Shown piece after piece: positions 24,088 through 31,489 of a DNA stretch of 45,333 nt. Under the pieces are notes generated by a model that saw nothing but the letters and a program-made list of their open reading frames with translations, searched no databases and was not told the DNA's origin. The stretch comes from Mariniphaga sp. Its GTDB lineage: Bacteria > Bacteroidota > Bacteroidia > Bacteroidales > Prolixibacteraceae. The translations under genes and the position numbers were made by a program. The DNA is taken from assembly GCA_019429205.1 (NCBI GenBank), contig JAHYIT010000028.1:1-45333 (forward strand), given 5' to 3'. Each line of letters begins with the position of its first letter. The stretch's first letter is position 1.

Positions 24088-24632
24088 TTAAATGAATCAA
24101 ATAATACTACAGGTGCTTCCCAGGTTATAGGATCACCAACAATACCACGAGTATAACTTATTACTTCCATCCATTCAGGGGAAACTTTAATTAAAAGATA
24201 ATCTTCAGTTTTGTTTAGATAGAAAGCCTCCCATTCGACTTTCCAACGCTTTTCTTTCTCCCTTTCATCATTCTCTAATTGAGCTATTCCATGAATCACA
24301 ACGTATCCTGAAGCGTCACTATCTAAATAATATAAAGTTACATTGGGATTCTTTTTAATTTGATTTACTTTTCTGCTTTTAGAGTTAGTGCCAAACCATA
24401 CCGTAAAATCACTTTCGGGAAGAAAAGGATCCATTACTCTGACCATTGGAATATCTTTTTCATCTAAAGTGATTAACGCACAAGTACCTGCTGCAGCCAT
24501 GATTTCTCTCGCTGCATTTATTAATTTATTATTTGACGAATTTTTTTGTTCTAAATTTTGACTGAAACTCTTGAAAGGTAGTACAAGAAGAATCGGGAAT
24601 ATAATATAGATGGTTTTTCTAAATTGTTTCAC
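24084..24632 (-). CDS. exported pyridoxamine-5'-phosphate-oxidase-like split-barrel protein
   Basis: The 182-residue protein has a clear signal peptide (about 7-25, ending FKSFSQ), which requires the GTG start at 24632. A split beta-barrel flavin-binding type domain follows from about residue 40: TCALITLDEKDIPMVRVMDP, FTVWFGTNSKSRKVNQIKKN, VTLYYLDSDASGYVVIHG and the closing PEWMEVISYTRGI. This resembles general stress protein 26/PPOx relatives that bind flavin, F420 or heme and usually act in the cytoplasm. The gene begins 11 bases after the second cytochrome c gene and looks like a sixth member of that module, absent from copy 1. Cofactor unknown. Confidence 0.82.
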   Translation of the reverse strand: MKQFRKTIYIIFPILLVLPFKSFSQNLEQKNSSNNKLINAAREIMAAAGTCALITLDEKDIPMVRVMDPFLPESDFTVWFGTNSKSRKVNQIKKNPNVTLYYLDSDASGYVVIHGIAQLENDEREKEKRWKVEWEAFYLNKTEDYLLIKVSPEWMEVISYTRGIVGDPITWEAPVVLFDSFN

Positions 24633-24643
24633 TTTTCTATTAA

Positions 24644-25078
24644 CTACTCAATTTTTAAGGTACGCACATAATTTATCACCGCCCAACGATCTTCTTCGTC
24701 TGAAATTATTTTTTCGAAATTGGGCATTTCGTCCTTTCCAATTATTGCCATGTAATAAATTTCGCCATCATTGTGCGCCTGAAACTTTGCATCACTAAAA
24801 GGGATTATTTCGAGCTTCATAAGTTTAGCCTTCGGGCCATTGCCTTCGCCTTTGTTACCATGACACAACCTGCAGTTTTTCATGTATAGCATTTCCCCCA
24901 CTTTTTCAAGGGATTTATCTCCGGCATACGGATTTTCCATTTCTTTATATTTCGCCGGAATATCCCATTCTTTTTGTTTAGCCATGTTTTCTGTTGGCGA
25001 AACAAAAGCAGCCATAAGCATTCCTGCAAAAAATATAACTATAGAAGATGTTAAAAATTTAAATGTTCTTTTTTTCAT
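24644..25078 (-). CDS. small exported monoheme cytochrome c (module copy 2)
   Basis: The 144-residue protein is a paralogue of the one at 15903-16331. It has a signal segment (about 9-26), heme motif CRLCH at about 70, and a distal KDEMPNFEK. The strongest identities are AAFVSPTE, WDIPAKYKEMENPYAG, DGEIYY and EEDRWAV. It is probably a periplasmic carrier. Unlike copy 1, it is not followed by an intrinsic terminator but by the exported PPOx-like gene, 11 bases on. Confidence 0.88.
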   Translation of the reverse strand: MKKRTFKFLTSSIVIFFAGMLMAAFVSPTENMAKQKEWDIPAKYKEMENPYAGDKSLEKVGEMLYMKNCRLCHGNKGEGNGPKAKLMKLEIIPFSDAKFQAHNDGEIYYMAIIGKDEMPNFEKIISDEEDRWAVINYVRTLKIE

Positions 25079-25103
25079 GATAATTTTCTTTATTTGTTTA
25101 ACA

Positions 25104-26024
25104 CTAAAAGTTCCAGAGTCTGGTTATAACAAATCCAACAGCTAAACCTCCATCCTGCCAGTCGTACATATTATAAAGCATGTTTTCCTGTGGAATTATA
25201 CTGCCAGCCGAACCTAAATACATTTGAAAAGTATGTGTGCTGGTAGATACTTCCCAGCCCAGTGCAATATTTGATTGCGGATGATCATTAAATTCGCGGT
25301 GTTCAGAAATTCCCTTAATTCTCAGAGGTATATCGTAATTAAATATAAATGAACTTTGTGGCGAGATTTTTACACGTCCTGCCCAATGTACACCAATTTT
25401 ATCATGATCCACTCCTCTTTCTGAAAGATTGTAATGGGTAAAACTGGCCGCTGCCTGCAAACTTATTGATTCGCTAAATTTGCGCCCTACTATCAATTGC
25501 GAAAAGTAGGAAAAACGTTGGGCTGTGCGATAGGAATATGTTGTTAACGAATGATAGGGGTCAGAAGAATGGTTGTACCGGCTCGATTTGTAAAATTCGG
25601 TGGGTTGGCCATTAATGGCAAAGTTTCCGAATAATGTAACAGATAAGGGCATTGTTCCTTCGCGGGTTTGATTAAAAACAGTCCATTTCATATTAAAATC
25701 ATTGGACATGTTCCTTTTGCTTATTCCCCAACCAATTTGTACGTTATTTAAAATTACATAGTTTAGCCCCAATCTGATATCATGTGCCGGAGCATATAAA
25801 CCAAAAAGGTCTGACTTTCCGTTTTCAATACTACCAAACTTGTGTTGAATTACATATTCAAGTGTATTTTTTGGGAATATCATAGAAGTTTGATTGTCGA
25901 TAAGCACTCCGCTTGACCAGGGAGACCTAACAGGTCTTGCTTTTTGTTTTGTATCCTCATCCTGTCCGTAAACAGAAGGGAGAATAATTAGCCAAAACAA
26001 TATGAAGAAAATAATTTTATTCAT
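25104..26024 (-). CDS. DUF5777 outer-membrane beta-barrel (module copy 2)
   Basis: The 306-residue protein starts with a signal peptide (MNKIIFFILFWLIILPSVYG) and has the same strand pattern and landmarks as copy 1: LIDNQTSM, VDHDKIGVH, SPQSSFIFNYD and the closing FVITRLWNF with terminal Phe. It carries an extra Ser/Tyr-rich loop around residues 145-168 (SSRYNHSSDPYHSLTTYS) where copy 1 has a shorter one. Function is unassigned. A barrel in the outer membrane serving the neighbouring cytochromes is the context-based guess. Confidence 0.8.
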   Translation of the reverse strand: MNKIIFFILFWLIILPSVYGQDEDTKQKARPVRSPWSSGVLIDNQTSMIFPKNTLEYVIQHKFGSIENGKSDLFGLYAPAHDIRLGLNYVILNNVQIGWGISKRNMSNDFNMKWTVFNQTREGTMPLSVTLFGNFAINGQPTEFYKSSRYNHSSDPYHSLTTYSYRTAQRFSYFSQLIVGRKFSESISLQAAASFTHYNLSERGVDHDKIGVHWAGRVKISPQSSFIFNYDIPLRIKGISEHREFNDHPQSNIALGWEVSTSTHTFQMYLGSAGSIIPQENMLYNMYDWQDGGLAVGFVITRLWNF

Positions 26025-26044
26025 AAAACAAATTTGTTTATAAG

Positions 26045-26431
26045 TTAGTTATTTTTTGCTCCCTGTTTAATCCAGGCCAGAATTAGCGCTGCCTGTTGCC
26101 CGGAATAAACTTTATGCCTGTGCGTACTTGAATTTGGCGCCGGATTTTTATAAATCAGACTTTCTTCGGGTTGAGTCAGGTTGATATACTTAGCCGAATT
26201 TATGGAGTTGAAGGCATTGTTTTCAGTCAGGTCAGGCATCTGGCCTCCTGTCCGGTGACATGCGGTACAATTATTCCCTGTTGTAAAAATGGGTAATATT
26301 TCATTCACAAAGCTGATTCCTACATCATCAGGGATTTCCGGAACTTCCGGTGGAACAACCCAATCGTAGATACATCCTCCCAAAACCAACATCATGATAA
26401 ATACTGAACCCGCGAAAACCAATTTTTTCAT
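26045..26431 (-). CDS. monoheme cytochrome c lipoprotein (module copy 2)
   Basis: The 128-residue lipoprotein (lipobox LGGC, Cys20) has one CTACH motif at about 55 and the PF07635-like frame ILPIFTTGNNCTACH. It matches the copy at 17288-17677 over its length (YDWVVPPEVP; NAFNSINSAKYIN; AWIKQGAKNN). It lies between the collagen-stalked gene and the barrel gene. Probably a membrane-tethered electron carrier. Confidence 0.87.
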   Translation of the reverse strand: MKKLVFAGSVFIMMLVLGGCIYDWVVPPEVPEIPDDVGISFVNEILPIFTTGNNCTACHRTGGQMPDLTENNAFNSINSAKYINLTQPEESLIYKNPAPNSSTHRHKVYSGQQAALILAWIKQGAKNN

Positions 26432-26459
26432 ATCAACCTTTTTATCGGATTTAAAATGA

Positions 26460-28052
26460 CTAATTCAATAGTCCGCTGGTGAGCAATGAATTTTCGTTGT
26501 TATGACAATCAACACAATTCATGGTTGCCAATGAGCCGGAACCGGGGTGCTGGCTTCCCGTTAAAAATTCGTAATTAAAATTTGCCGTGTGGCTTTGGTC
26601 AACCCAATAAGTATCGTAGGCAGGTATTTCTCTCCAGTTGACGCCTCCAAGATAATTCACCTTTTTTGCCAGTAGATCGGCTACATCATCGTCGGTGGAT
26701 ATAGTAACCGGAAGTGCCCTGTTGTGTGTGATTTCACCGCCTCCTTCATCGTGCATCGCAAAAGCAATGGTATAGGGTGTGCCATTTTCAAGGTCCGATA
26801 AGTCAGCATCTCTGTTTGAACCGGTGGTTAACCTTCGGGTTAAAACTACCGACCATTCATTTCGGGCAGTATCATAACTTCTTGTTGAAGAAATATCATG
26901 CTGATCTGAACTGTAAATAAACCCGACACTTCTGGTTACCATTGCATTTTTATCGGATGCCACCCATTCTGCATGAACATCATCGAGTTTGGCGAGAGCG
27001 GCGGCTGAGTCGTCAGGAGAAATTCCTGACTGACTGGCCCAGAAATTTTTCCAAACGGTAAAGTCGGGTGTTCCGGTATCCTGAAGATGTGCCGGAAGGT
27101 GACCAACTTCCGATGTAGCTGCCCACACAAGGTATGCAAGGTCCAGAGCGTTAACCTTATTTTCATTGTCGAACCACGGATCCTGATACACAACCATTAA
27201 ACTTCGGTTTTTAGAAACATCCTTAACTGCAGGAATTCCAGTGTAAGGATCAGTAATTATCTGATTTCCTGAATTGGTTAAAAAGTAGCTTGGAACCACA
27301 TAGTTTCCCGGCAATAATTTTCCTTTGTTAAAAACGAACCGGGGTAGTCCGTCGGAAAGAACCGGATGTGCTGAACCTGCCAAAGCAGCTTGGTCCTCCC
27401 GCAACCTGTCGCCTCCTGAACGTATAAATTTGGTTGGTGGTGTACCAAGGTTGTCGCGTATGCGTCCCACATTGTTTACCGCAGCATCTTCGGCATAGCC
27501 CATTGGGCCGCTTCTTCCGCCCCGCCAATGCCAGTGGTCCAAAATATTATCGCTTAAAAGGTGATGGCTTGTCATTTCGGCATGACATGACACAGCACAG
27601 CCTGCTTTCCCAAAAAAAGGTATTTCGCTTTCATATTTGTCAATCATAAATGTGATGCGGTCTTCCTCCAATCTTTCCCCGCTGGGCAGCCTGTCGAATT
27701 TTGTCCCGTTATGTTTTAAAATGTCGTGGAACTGCCCGGGATAATTTTGCCCTTCACTGGCAAAACCAGCAGGCATTTTTTTCTGTTGACTTTTCCACGT
27801 AAATTTAAAAGCTACCTCGTAATCGTCAAATGCTACCTGCACTCTGGCTTGAGTTTCAAGTGGCGGAATAGGAGGAATCTGAACAAAAACTCCATCCTTG
27901 CCGTCTTTTCCATCCTGGCCATCTTTTCCATCTTTTCCATCAATTCCGTCTTTACCCGGTAACCCAATGGGGCCTTCCTTTACACATGAAGTGGAAATGA
28001 TTACAAATAAAAATCCACTTAAAATTATTCTGAAAAACCATACATACTTCAT
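26460..28052 (-). CDS. collagen-stalked lipoprotein with an EB_dh-type heme domain and two c-heme motifs (module copy 2)
   Basis: The 530-residue protein shares the start of its copy-1 counterpart: lipobox STSC (Cys23), VKEGPIG, and Gly-X-Y triplets at about 27-54 (GKDGIDGKDGKDGQDGKDG). The head differs. Residues about 65-455 match the ethylbenzene-dehydrogenase/cytochrome c-552-like heme-binding domain (EDRITFMID, HWHWRGGRSGPMGYAEDA, WSVVLTRRL, IAFAMHDEGGG). A CX3CH motif (C152-H157) is embedded in it and a CVDCH (C513-H517) lies near the C-terminus. In dehydrogenase gamma subunits this domain holds heme b, so a mixed b/c protein is possible. It is the first structural gene after the intact crp/fnr gene. 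Confidence 0.85.
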   Translation of the reverse strand: MKYVWFFRIILSGFLFVIISTSCVKEGPIGLPGKDGIDGKDGKDGQDGKDGKDGVFVQIPPIPPLETQARVQVAFDDYEVAFKFTWKSQQKKMPAGFASEGQNYPGQFHDILKHNGTKFDRLPSGERLEEDRITFMIDKYESEIPFFGKAGCAVSCHAEMTSHHLLSDNILDHWHWRGGRSGPMGYAEDAAVNNVGRIRDNLGTPPTKFIRSGGDRLREDQAALAGSAHPVLSDGLPRFVFNKGKLLPGNYVVPSYFLTNSGNQIITDPYTGIPAVKDVSKNRSLMVVYQDPWFDNENKVNALDLAYLVWAATSEVGHLPAHLQDTGTPDFTVWKNFWASQSGISPDDSAAALAKLDDVHAEWVASDKNAMVTRSVGFIYSSDQHDISSTRSYDTARNEWSVVLTRRLTTGSNRDADLSDLENGTPYTIAFAMHDEGGGEITHNRALPVTISTDDDVADLLAKKVNYLGGVNWREIPAYDTYWVDQSHTANFNYEFLTGSQHPGSGSLATMNCVDCHNNENSLLTSGLLN

Positions 28053-28105
28053 AACACAACAAGTTTAGTAGTTTATACTATAAAATCAATAATATCTTGT
28101 TTTTG

Positions 28106-28113
28106 CAAAGGTA
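28106..28113 (-). promoter_or_regulatory. -7 box of module copy 2
   Basis: The complement reads TACCTTTG, a match to TAnnTTTG, 53 bases before the stalked cytochrome ATG. The aligned site in copy 1 has drifted (TACTATTTTTA), so the copy-1 promoter may be weaker. No -33 TTTG at standard spacing, which suits an activator-dependent promoter. Confidence 0.5.
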
Positions 28114-28169
28114 GTATAGAAAAATAATAGAGGATACGCTTATGGCGATGATATTTTAACTGGCTGTAA

Positions 28170-28183
28170 ATGACATATATCAA
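28170..28183. promoter_or_regulatory. Crp/Fnr-like box downstream of the intact regulator
   Basis: ATGACATATATCAA fits TTGAT-N4-ATCAA with two mismatches and lies right after the regulator stop codon, about 60 bases upstream of the -7 box. It corresponds to 18888-18901 in copy 1. Binding by the neighbouring regulator is inferred. Confidence 0.4.
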
Positions 28184-28936
28184 TCAGCCATTTTTACTGA
28201 TCTCCTGCAGGCTGCTTTCATCAAGGATTTCAATGGTATTGCCTTGTGTTTTAATGAGTCCTGAAGATTTAAATTGTTGTAATATCCGAACCAGGCTTTC
28301 TTTGGTCATGTTCGACATATCGGCCATATCCTGCCGGGTTAAAGGGACGGTAAACGGATTGGTTTTGAACACATCGTTTTTCAGGTAAAGCAGCGTATCC
28401 GCAACTCTTCCGGGCATGTATTTCTGGGTTAAAACCACCAGCTTATTCAGCAAGGCGTTGTTTTGTTTGGTATGGTGCCGTAGTAATGCAACGGCAAACC
28501 GGTTGTTTTCTGAAAACAATTGTGAAAGTTTGGATGCATTGATCAGGCAGCATGTGACCGGTGTAATGGCGGAAATGGTAAAATTCTGAATATTTCCGTT
28601 AAATAAATCACCACCGGTAACAAAATCGAGGTTGCTGATTAGCCTGACAATAAGATTTTTCCCTTTTATGCCTTCAACATAAACTTTGGCCAGACCCTTC
28701 CTGATACAAATCACGTAGGTTGATGAGGTATTTTGTTTGATGATGGTTTCACCTGGTTTATAACTGATTTGCTGTTTTTCGTCAACAAGATATTCGAGTT
28801 CCTGGGACTCTAAAGTTTTAAGAATATTTGTATCATCGCTTCTAAAACAGGCTTTACAGCAACAATCTTGCGTCTTTTCACAATCGACGCTTAGTTTCTC
28901 ACATTTAACACATTCAAAATCAGCTTCTTTCAACAC
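28184..28936 (-). CDS. Crp/Fnr-family regulator with Cys-rich N-terminus
   Basis: The 250-residue protein opens with seven Cys in the first 30 residues (9, 12, 19, 25-27, 30), then a cyclic-nucleotide-binding-like sensor domain (about 40-150; KPGETIIKQNTSSTYVICI) and a C-terminal winged helix (about 165-245; LTRQDMADMSNMTKESLVRI). The Cys cluster could bind an iron-sulfur centre as in Fnr or serve as a thiol sensor. Start is GTG at 28936 (TTG at 28933 possible), backed by a strong AGGAGGT. It is the first gene of module copy 2 and has a broken near-copy at 18902-19235. The 163 bases before it (28937-29099) are AT-rich with no clear TAnnTTTG box. Confidence 0.9.
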   Translation of the reverse strand: MLKEADFECVKCEKLSVDCEKTQDCCCKACFRSDDTNILKTLESQELEYLVDEKQQISYKPGETIIKQNTSSTYVICIRKGLAKVYVEGIKGKNLIVRLISNLDFVTGGDLFNGNIQNFTISAITPVTCCLINASKLSQLFSENNRFAVALLRHHTKQNNALLNKLVVLTQKYMPGRVADTLLYLKNDVFKTNPFTVPLTRQDMADMSNMTKESLVRILQQFKSSGLIKTQGNTIEILDESSLQEISKNG

Positions 28937-28940
28937 CTTT

Positions 28941-28947
28941 ACCTCCT
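28941..28947 (-). promoter_or_regulatory. unusually strong Shine-Dalgarno site of the crp/fnr gene
   Basis: The complement reads AGGAGGT, 4 bases before the GTG at 28936 and 7 before the in-frame TTG. Such sites are rare in Bacteroidota, where most other genes in this window lack one. It supports a start at GTG or TTG here. Confidence 0.6.
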
Positions 28948-29099
28948 TCTAAAATCAATATCCGCATTAAAACTTCCGGTTTGTAACAAAAGTTTCAAAA
29001 TTAATAAAAAAATCAATTATTTAATAAAATATCTTTTAATATATATTTGAAAAAGAGTTTTTTATGAAAATATTGTATTTGTTGGAAATCAGTTGCTAA

Positions 29100-30119
29100 T
29101 TAGTCTTTTTTGTGCCGGATAAGTCTTGCCATAGTTTCAATCCATGCCGGTTCTGCATTCAGGCTTTCTACAAGCTGCAATTTTTCACCTCCTTTTGCCA
29201 TGAATTCCTCCTTGTATTCATCTCCAATTTCAATAATGGTTTCAAGGCAGTCGGTAACAAATGCCGGAGCAAAAACCAGAATTCGTTTTTTCCCCTCTTT
29301 TAGTTTAGCCAATAAAACTTTATCTGTGAATGGTTCCATCCATTTGTTATCGAGGCGCGATTGAAAAGCTACCGAGTAGTTTTCGGGTTTAATGCCCAGT
29401 TCTTTTGACAAAAGGCGTGATGTGGCGTAACAGGTTGCCCGGTAGCAATGGTGACCATGTTCTGGCATGGCGGTCTGACATGAACATTGTTCCACCTTAA
29501 TGCCCGGATGGCTTTTCTCGAGATGCCGGTTTGGTAGTCCGTGATAAGAGAAAACGATGTGGTCGTAATTGTCTAATTTGTATTTTCGGCCTTGGTCAGC
29601 AAATGCTTTAAGAAATTTAGGATGATCGTAAAACTGATCCACCACTTTCAGTTCAAGGTTTACTTTCTGTTTTTTCAACTCCTGTTCAACAGCCACCACA
29701 GTTGTTTCGGTGGTTGACATGGCATAATGCGGATAAAGCGGGAAGAGTATAAGTTTTTTAAAACCTTGTTCTTTAATTTGCCTGATTACCCTTCTGTAAT
29801 CTGGTTTTTGGTATCGCATGGCCACAAAAACATCAAATTCATCACCTAATTTGGCCTGAAGTTTTTGCTTCATCTCAAAAGAACAGGCGATGAGCGGAGA
29901 GCCTTTTTCGGTCCATAGCAACTGATAAAGCCGTGTAGAATTTCTGACTCTGAATGGGATAATAATGAAATTCACCAGGAATTTTCGGAGCAACCAGGGC
30001 AGGTCAATTACGCGTTTATCGTTTAAAAACTCGGTGAGGTAGCGCCAAACTGCACCGATTTTAGGCTCGTCGGGGCTGCCAACGTTCATCAGTAAAACGG
30101 CTGTTTTGTTACTCTTCAT
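29100..30119 (-). CDS. hemH: ferrochelatase
   Basis: The 339-residue protein inserts ferrous iron into protoporphyrin IX, the last step of heme b synthesis. Seen are LLMNVGSPDEP at the N-terminus, PLYPHYAMSTTE, the active-site FSYHGLP (His near 194), FQSRL and the FVTDCLETIIEIGDEY segment with the conserved Glu. A Cys/His-rich insert (CSCQTAMPEHGHHCYRATC) follows the active-site His, as in many bacterial ferrochelatases. The start overlaps the stop of the protoporphyrinogen oxidase gene by 11 bases. Last of a three-gene heme operon. Confidence 0.96.
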   Translation of the reverse strand: MKSNKTAVLLMNVGSPDEPKIGAVWRYLTEFLNDKRVIDLPWLLRKFLVNFIIIPFRVRNSTRLYQLLWTEKGSPLIACSFEMKQKLQAKLGDEFDVFVAMRYQKPDYRRVIRQIKEQGFKKLILFPLYPHYAMSTTETTVVAVEQELKKQKVNLELKVVDQFYDHPKFLKAFADQGRKYKLDNYDHIVFSYHGLPNRHLEKSHPGIKVEQCSCQTAMPEHGHHCYRATCYATSRLLSKELGIKPENYSVAFQSRLDNKWMEPFTDKVLLAKLKEGKKRILVFAPAFVTDCLETIIEIGDEYKEEFMAKGGEKLQLVESLNAEPAWIETMARLIRHKKD

Positions 30120-31479
30120 GGTTTAATTTTATGATTTCTGTGGCCATTGTTTTTCCCTGGTTAATGCGGTCGGCAATGCCAATTCCGTCGCGAATGTTTC
30201 CTGCAAGCAATAGCCCGGGGTTTTCCTTTTCGAGCTCATTTATGGCTTTTAGTTTTTCTTCCGACTCAAAACCGTATTGCGGAATGGCGTGATTGTAGCG
30301 GTATATTTTCAGCAAATCTGGTTTGAATGTTTTCAGATTGAACATTTCGGTCAACTCCTGTTCAACAATTTTTAAAATTTTCTCATCTGAAAATTCTGCA
30401 AATTCAAGTTTTCGTATTCCGCCCAAAAAAACCGAAAGCAATGCTCCGTTATCCGGGGCTTTGTTTTTAAAAAACGAAGAGAGGAATAAAGCCCCTAAAA
30501 TATTCCGTTGCTCGATAAAAGGCACCAAGCCCCCAAAGGCATTTAAGGGAACTCCATCCCACTTGTTAAAACCAACAGAAACCTGAATTACTTTGGAATA
30601 GTCCATTTTGGCAATGGATTCCAGTTTTTCCTTTTCGAGGAATGGAAAGAGTTCTTCCAAAGCATGCGCTCCTGTGGTGGAAATAACATGAGAAAATTCG
30701 TCGTCAGACAAGCTGGGAAAAAATTTGTTGTTTTTTTGAGAGAAAAAAAGTCCGGTGCAATTCAGCCGGAGATTTATTTCTCCAATATTTTTCACCAGCG
30801 CATCAATCATGCTACTCAGGCCGCCTTCAACTGAAAATATTTCCTTGGTGGCTTTTTTGTCGCGTTCGGTTTTGGGTTCTCTGGCTTTTTTAATGGTACC
30901 GCCAATAAAACTGCCATAATCCTGTTCAAGCCAGTAAAGTTTAGGGAAGGCATATTTGGTAACCAACAAGGCAGGATCGCCGGAGTAAATTCCAAGAATA
31001 AACGGGTCGATGGCGTAATCCAGAAAACTTTTTCCCATTCGGCGCAAAACCAGTTGCGCCAGCGATTCATTTGGATTTTCGCCTTTTTTCCGGAACGGTT
31101 CACCCAGCAAACGCAGTTTATCTGAAGCCGAAAACAGGGGCGTGGTAATTCCTGAAATCAGCCCCGACGGAAGCGGAATCCAGCGGTCTTTTTTCCAAAT
31201 CCACCGGGCTTTGGCTGTTTCGTCGGCCACTTCAAGTTTGCAGTCGTCTTTTAAATCTTCAAGCAATTCAGCCACTTCGGGTTTCGACAGGATTCCTGAA
31301 TTCGGACCGCTTTCAAAAGTAAAACCTTTTTCACGATGGGTTTGAATTACTCCGCCCGGGCGGTCCGCCTTTTCGAAAACCACAAATGGCACTCCTGCCT
31401 TTTTCAGGTAGAATGCGGTGGTGAGCCCGGTTAATCCAGCGCCCACAACCGCCACTTTTATGTTTTCTTTATTTTTCAT
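30109..31479 (-). CDS. hemG: protoporphyrinogen oxidase, HemY/PgoX type
   Basis: The 456-residue FAD protein has the dinucleotide-binding start VAVVGAGLTGLTTAFYLKKAG, VFEKADRPGGVIQT, the amine-oxidase-like middle with SGPNSGILS, FILGIYSGDP and FSVEGGLSSM, and a C-terminal FAD motif (LLAGNIRDGIGIADRI). It oxidises protoporphyrinogen IX to protoporphyrin IX. Enzymes of this family normally use oxygen, which contrasts with the oxygen-independent HemN beside it; an alternative electron acceptor may serve when oxygen is absent. It sits 10 bases after hemN and overlaps hemH. Confidence 0.93.
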   Translation of the reverse strand: MKNKENIKVAVVGAGLTGLTTAFYLKKAGVPFVVFEKADRPGGVIQTHREKGFTFESGPNSGILSKPEVAELLEDLKDDCKLEVADETAKARWIWKKDRWIPLPSGLISGITTPLFSASDKLRLLGEPFRKKGENPNESLAQLVLRRMGKSFLDYAIDPFILGIYSGDPALLVTKYAFPKLYWLEQDYGSFIGGTIKKAREPKTERDKKATKEIFSVEGGLSSMIDALVKNIGEINLRLNCTGLFFSQKNNKFFPSLSDDEFSHVISTTGAHALEELFPFLEKEKLESIAKMDYSKVIQVSVGFNKWDGVPLNAFGGLVPFIEQRNILGALFLSSFFKNKAPDNGALLSVFLGGIRKLEFAEFSDEKILKIVEQELTEMFNLKTFKPDLLKIYRYNHAIPQYGFESEEKLKAINELEKENPGLLLAGNIRDGIGIADRINQGKTMATEIIKLNHEE

Positions 31480-31489
31480 TTAAAAAAGT

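Larger units (their letters stand above)
24644..28936 (-). repeat. segmental duplication, copy 2 (cytochrome module)
   Basis: This holds the same five gene types in the same order and strand as 15903-19235, here with an intact crp/fnr gene and an EB_dh-type head in place of the six-heme head. The noncoding stretch before the stalked gene is also related to that of copy 1 (both hold AGTTTAGTAGTTTATACTAT). Confidence 0.88.

Noticed and set aside
27900-27960. DNA tandem repeat in the Gly-X-Y coding region
   Set aside because: The low-complexity bases simply encode Gly-Lys-Asp triplets of the stalk; the repeat is at protein level.
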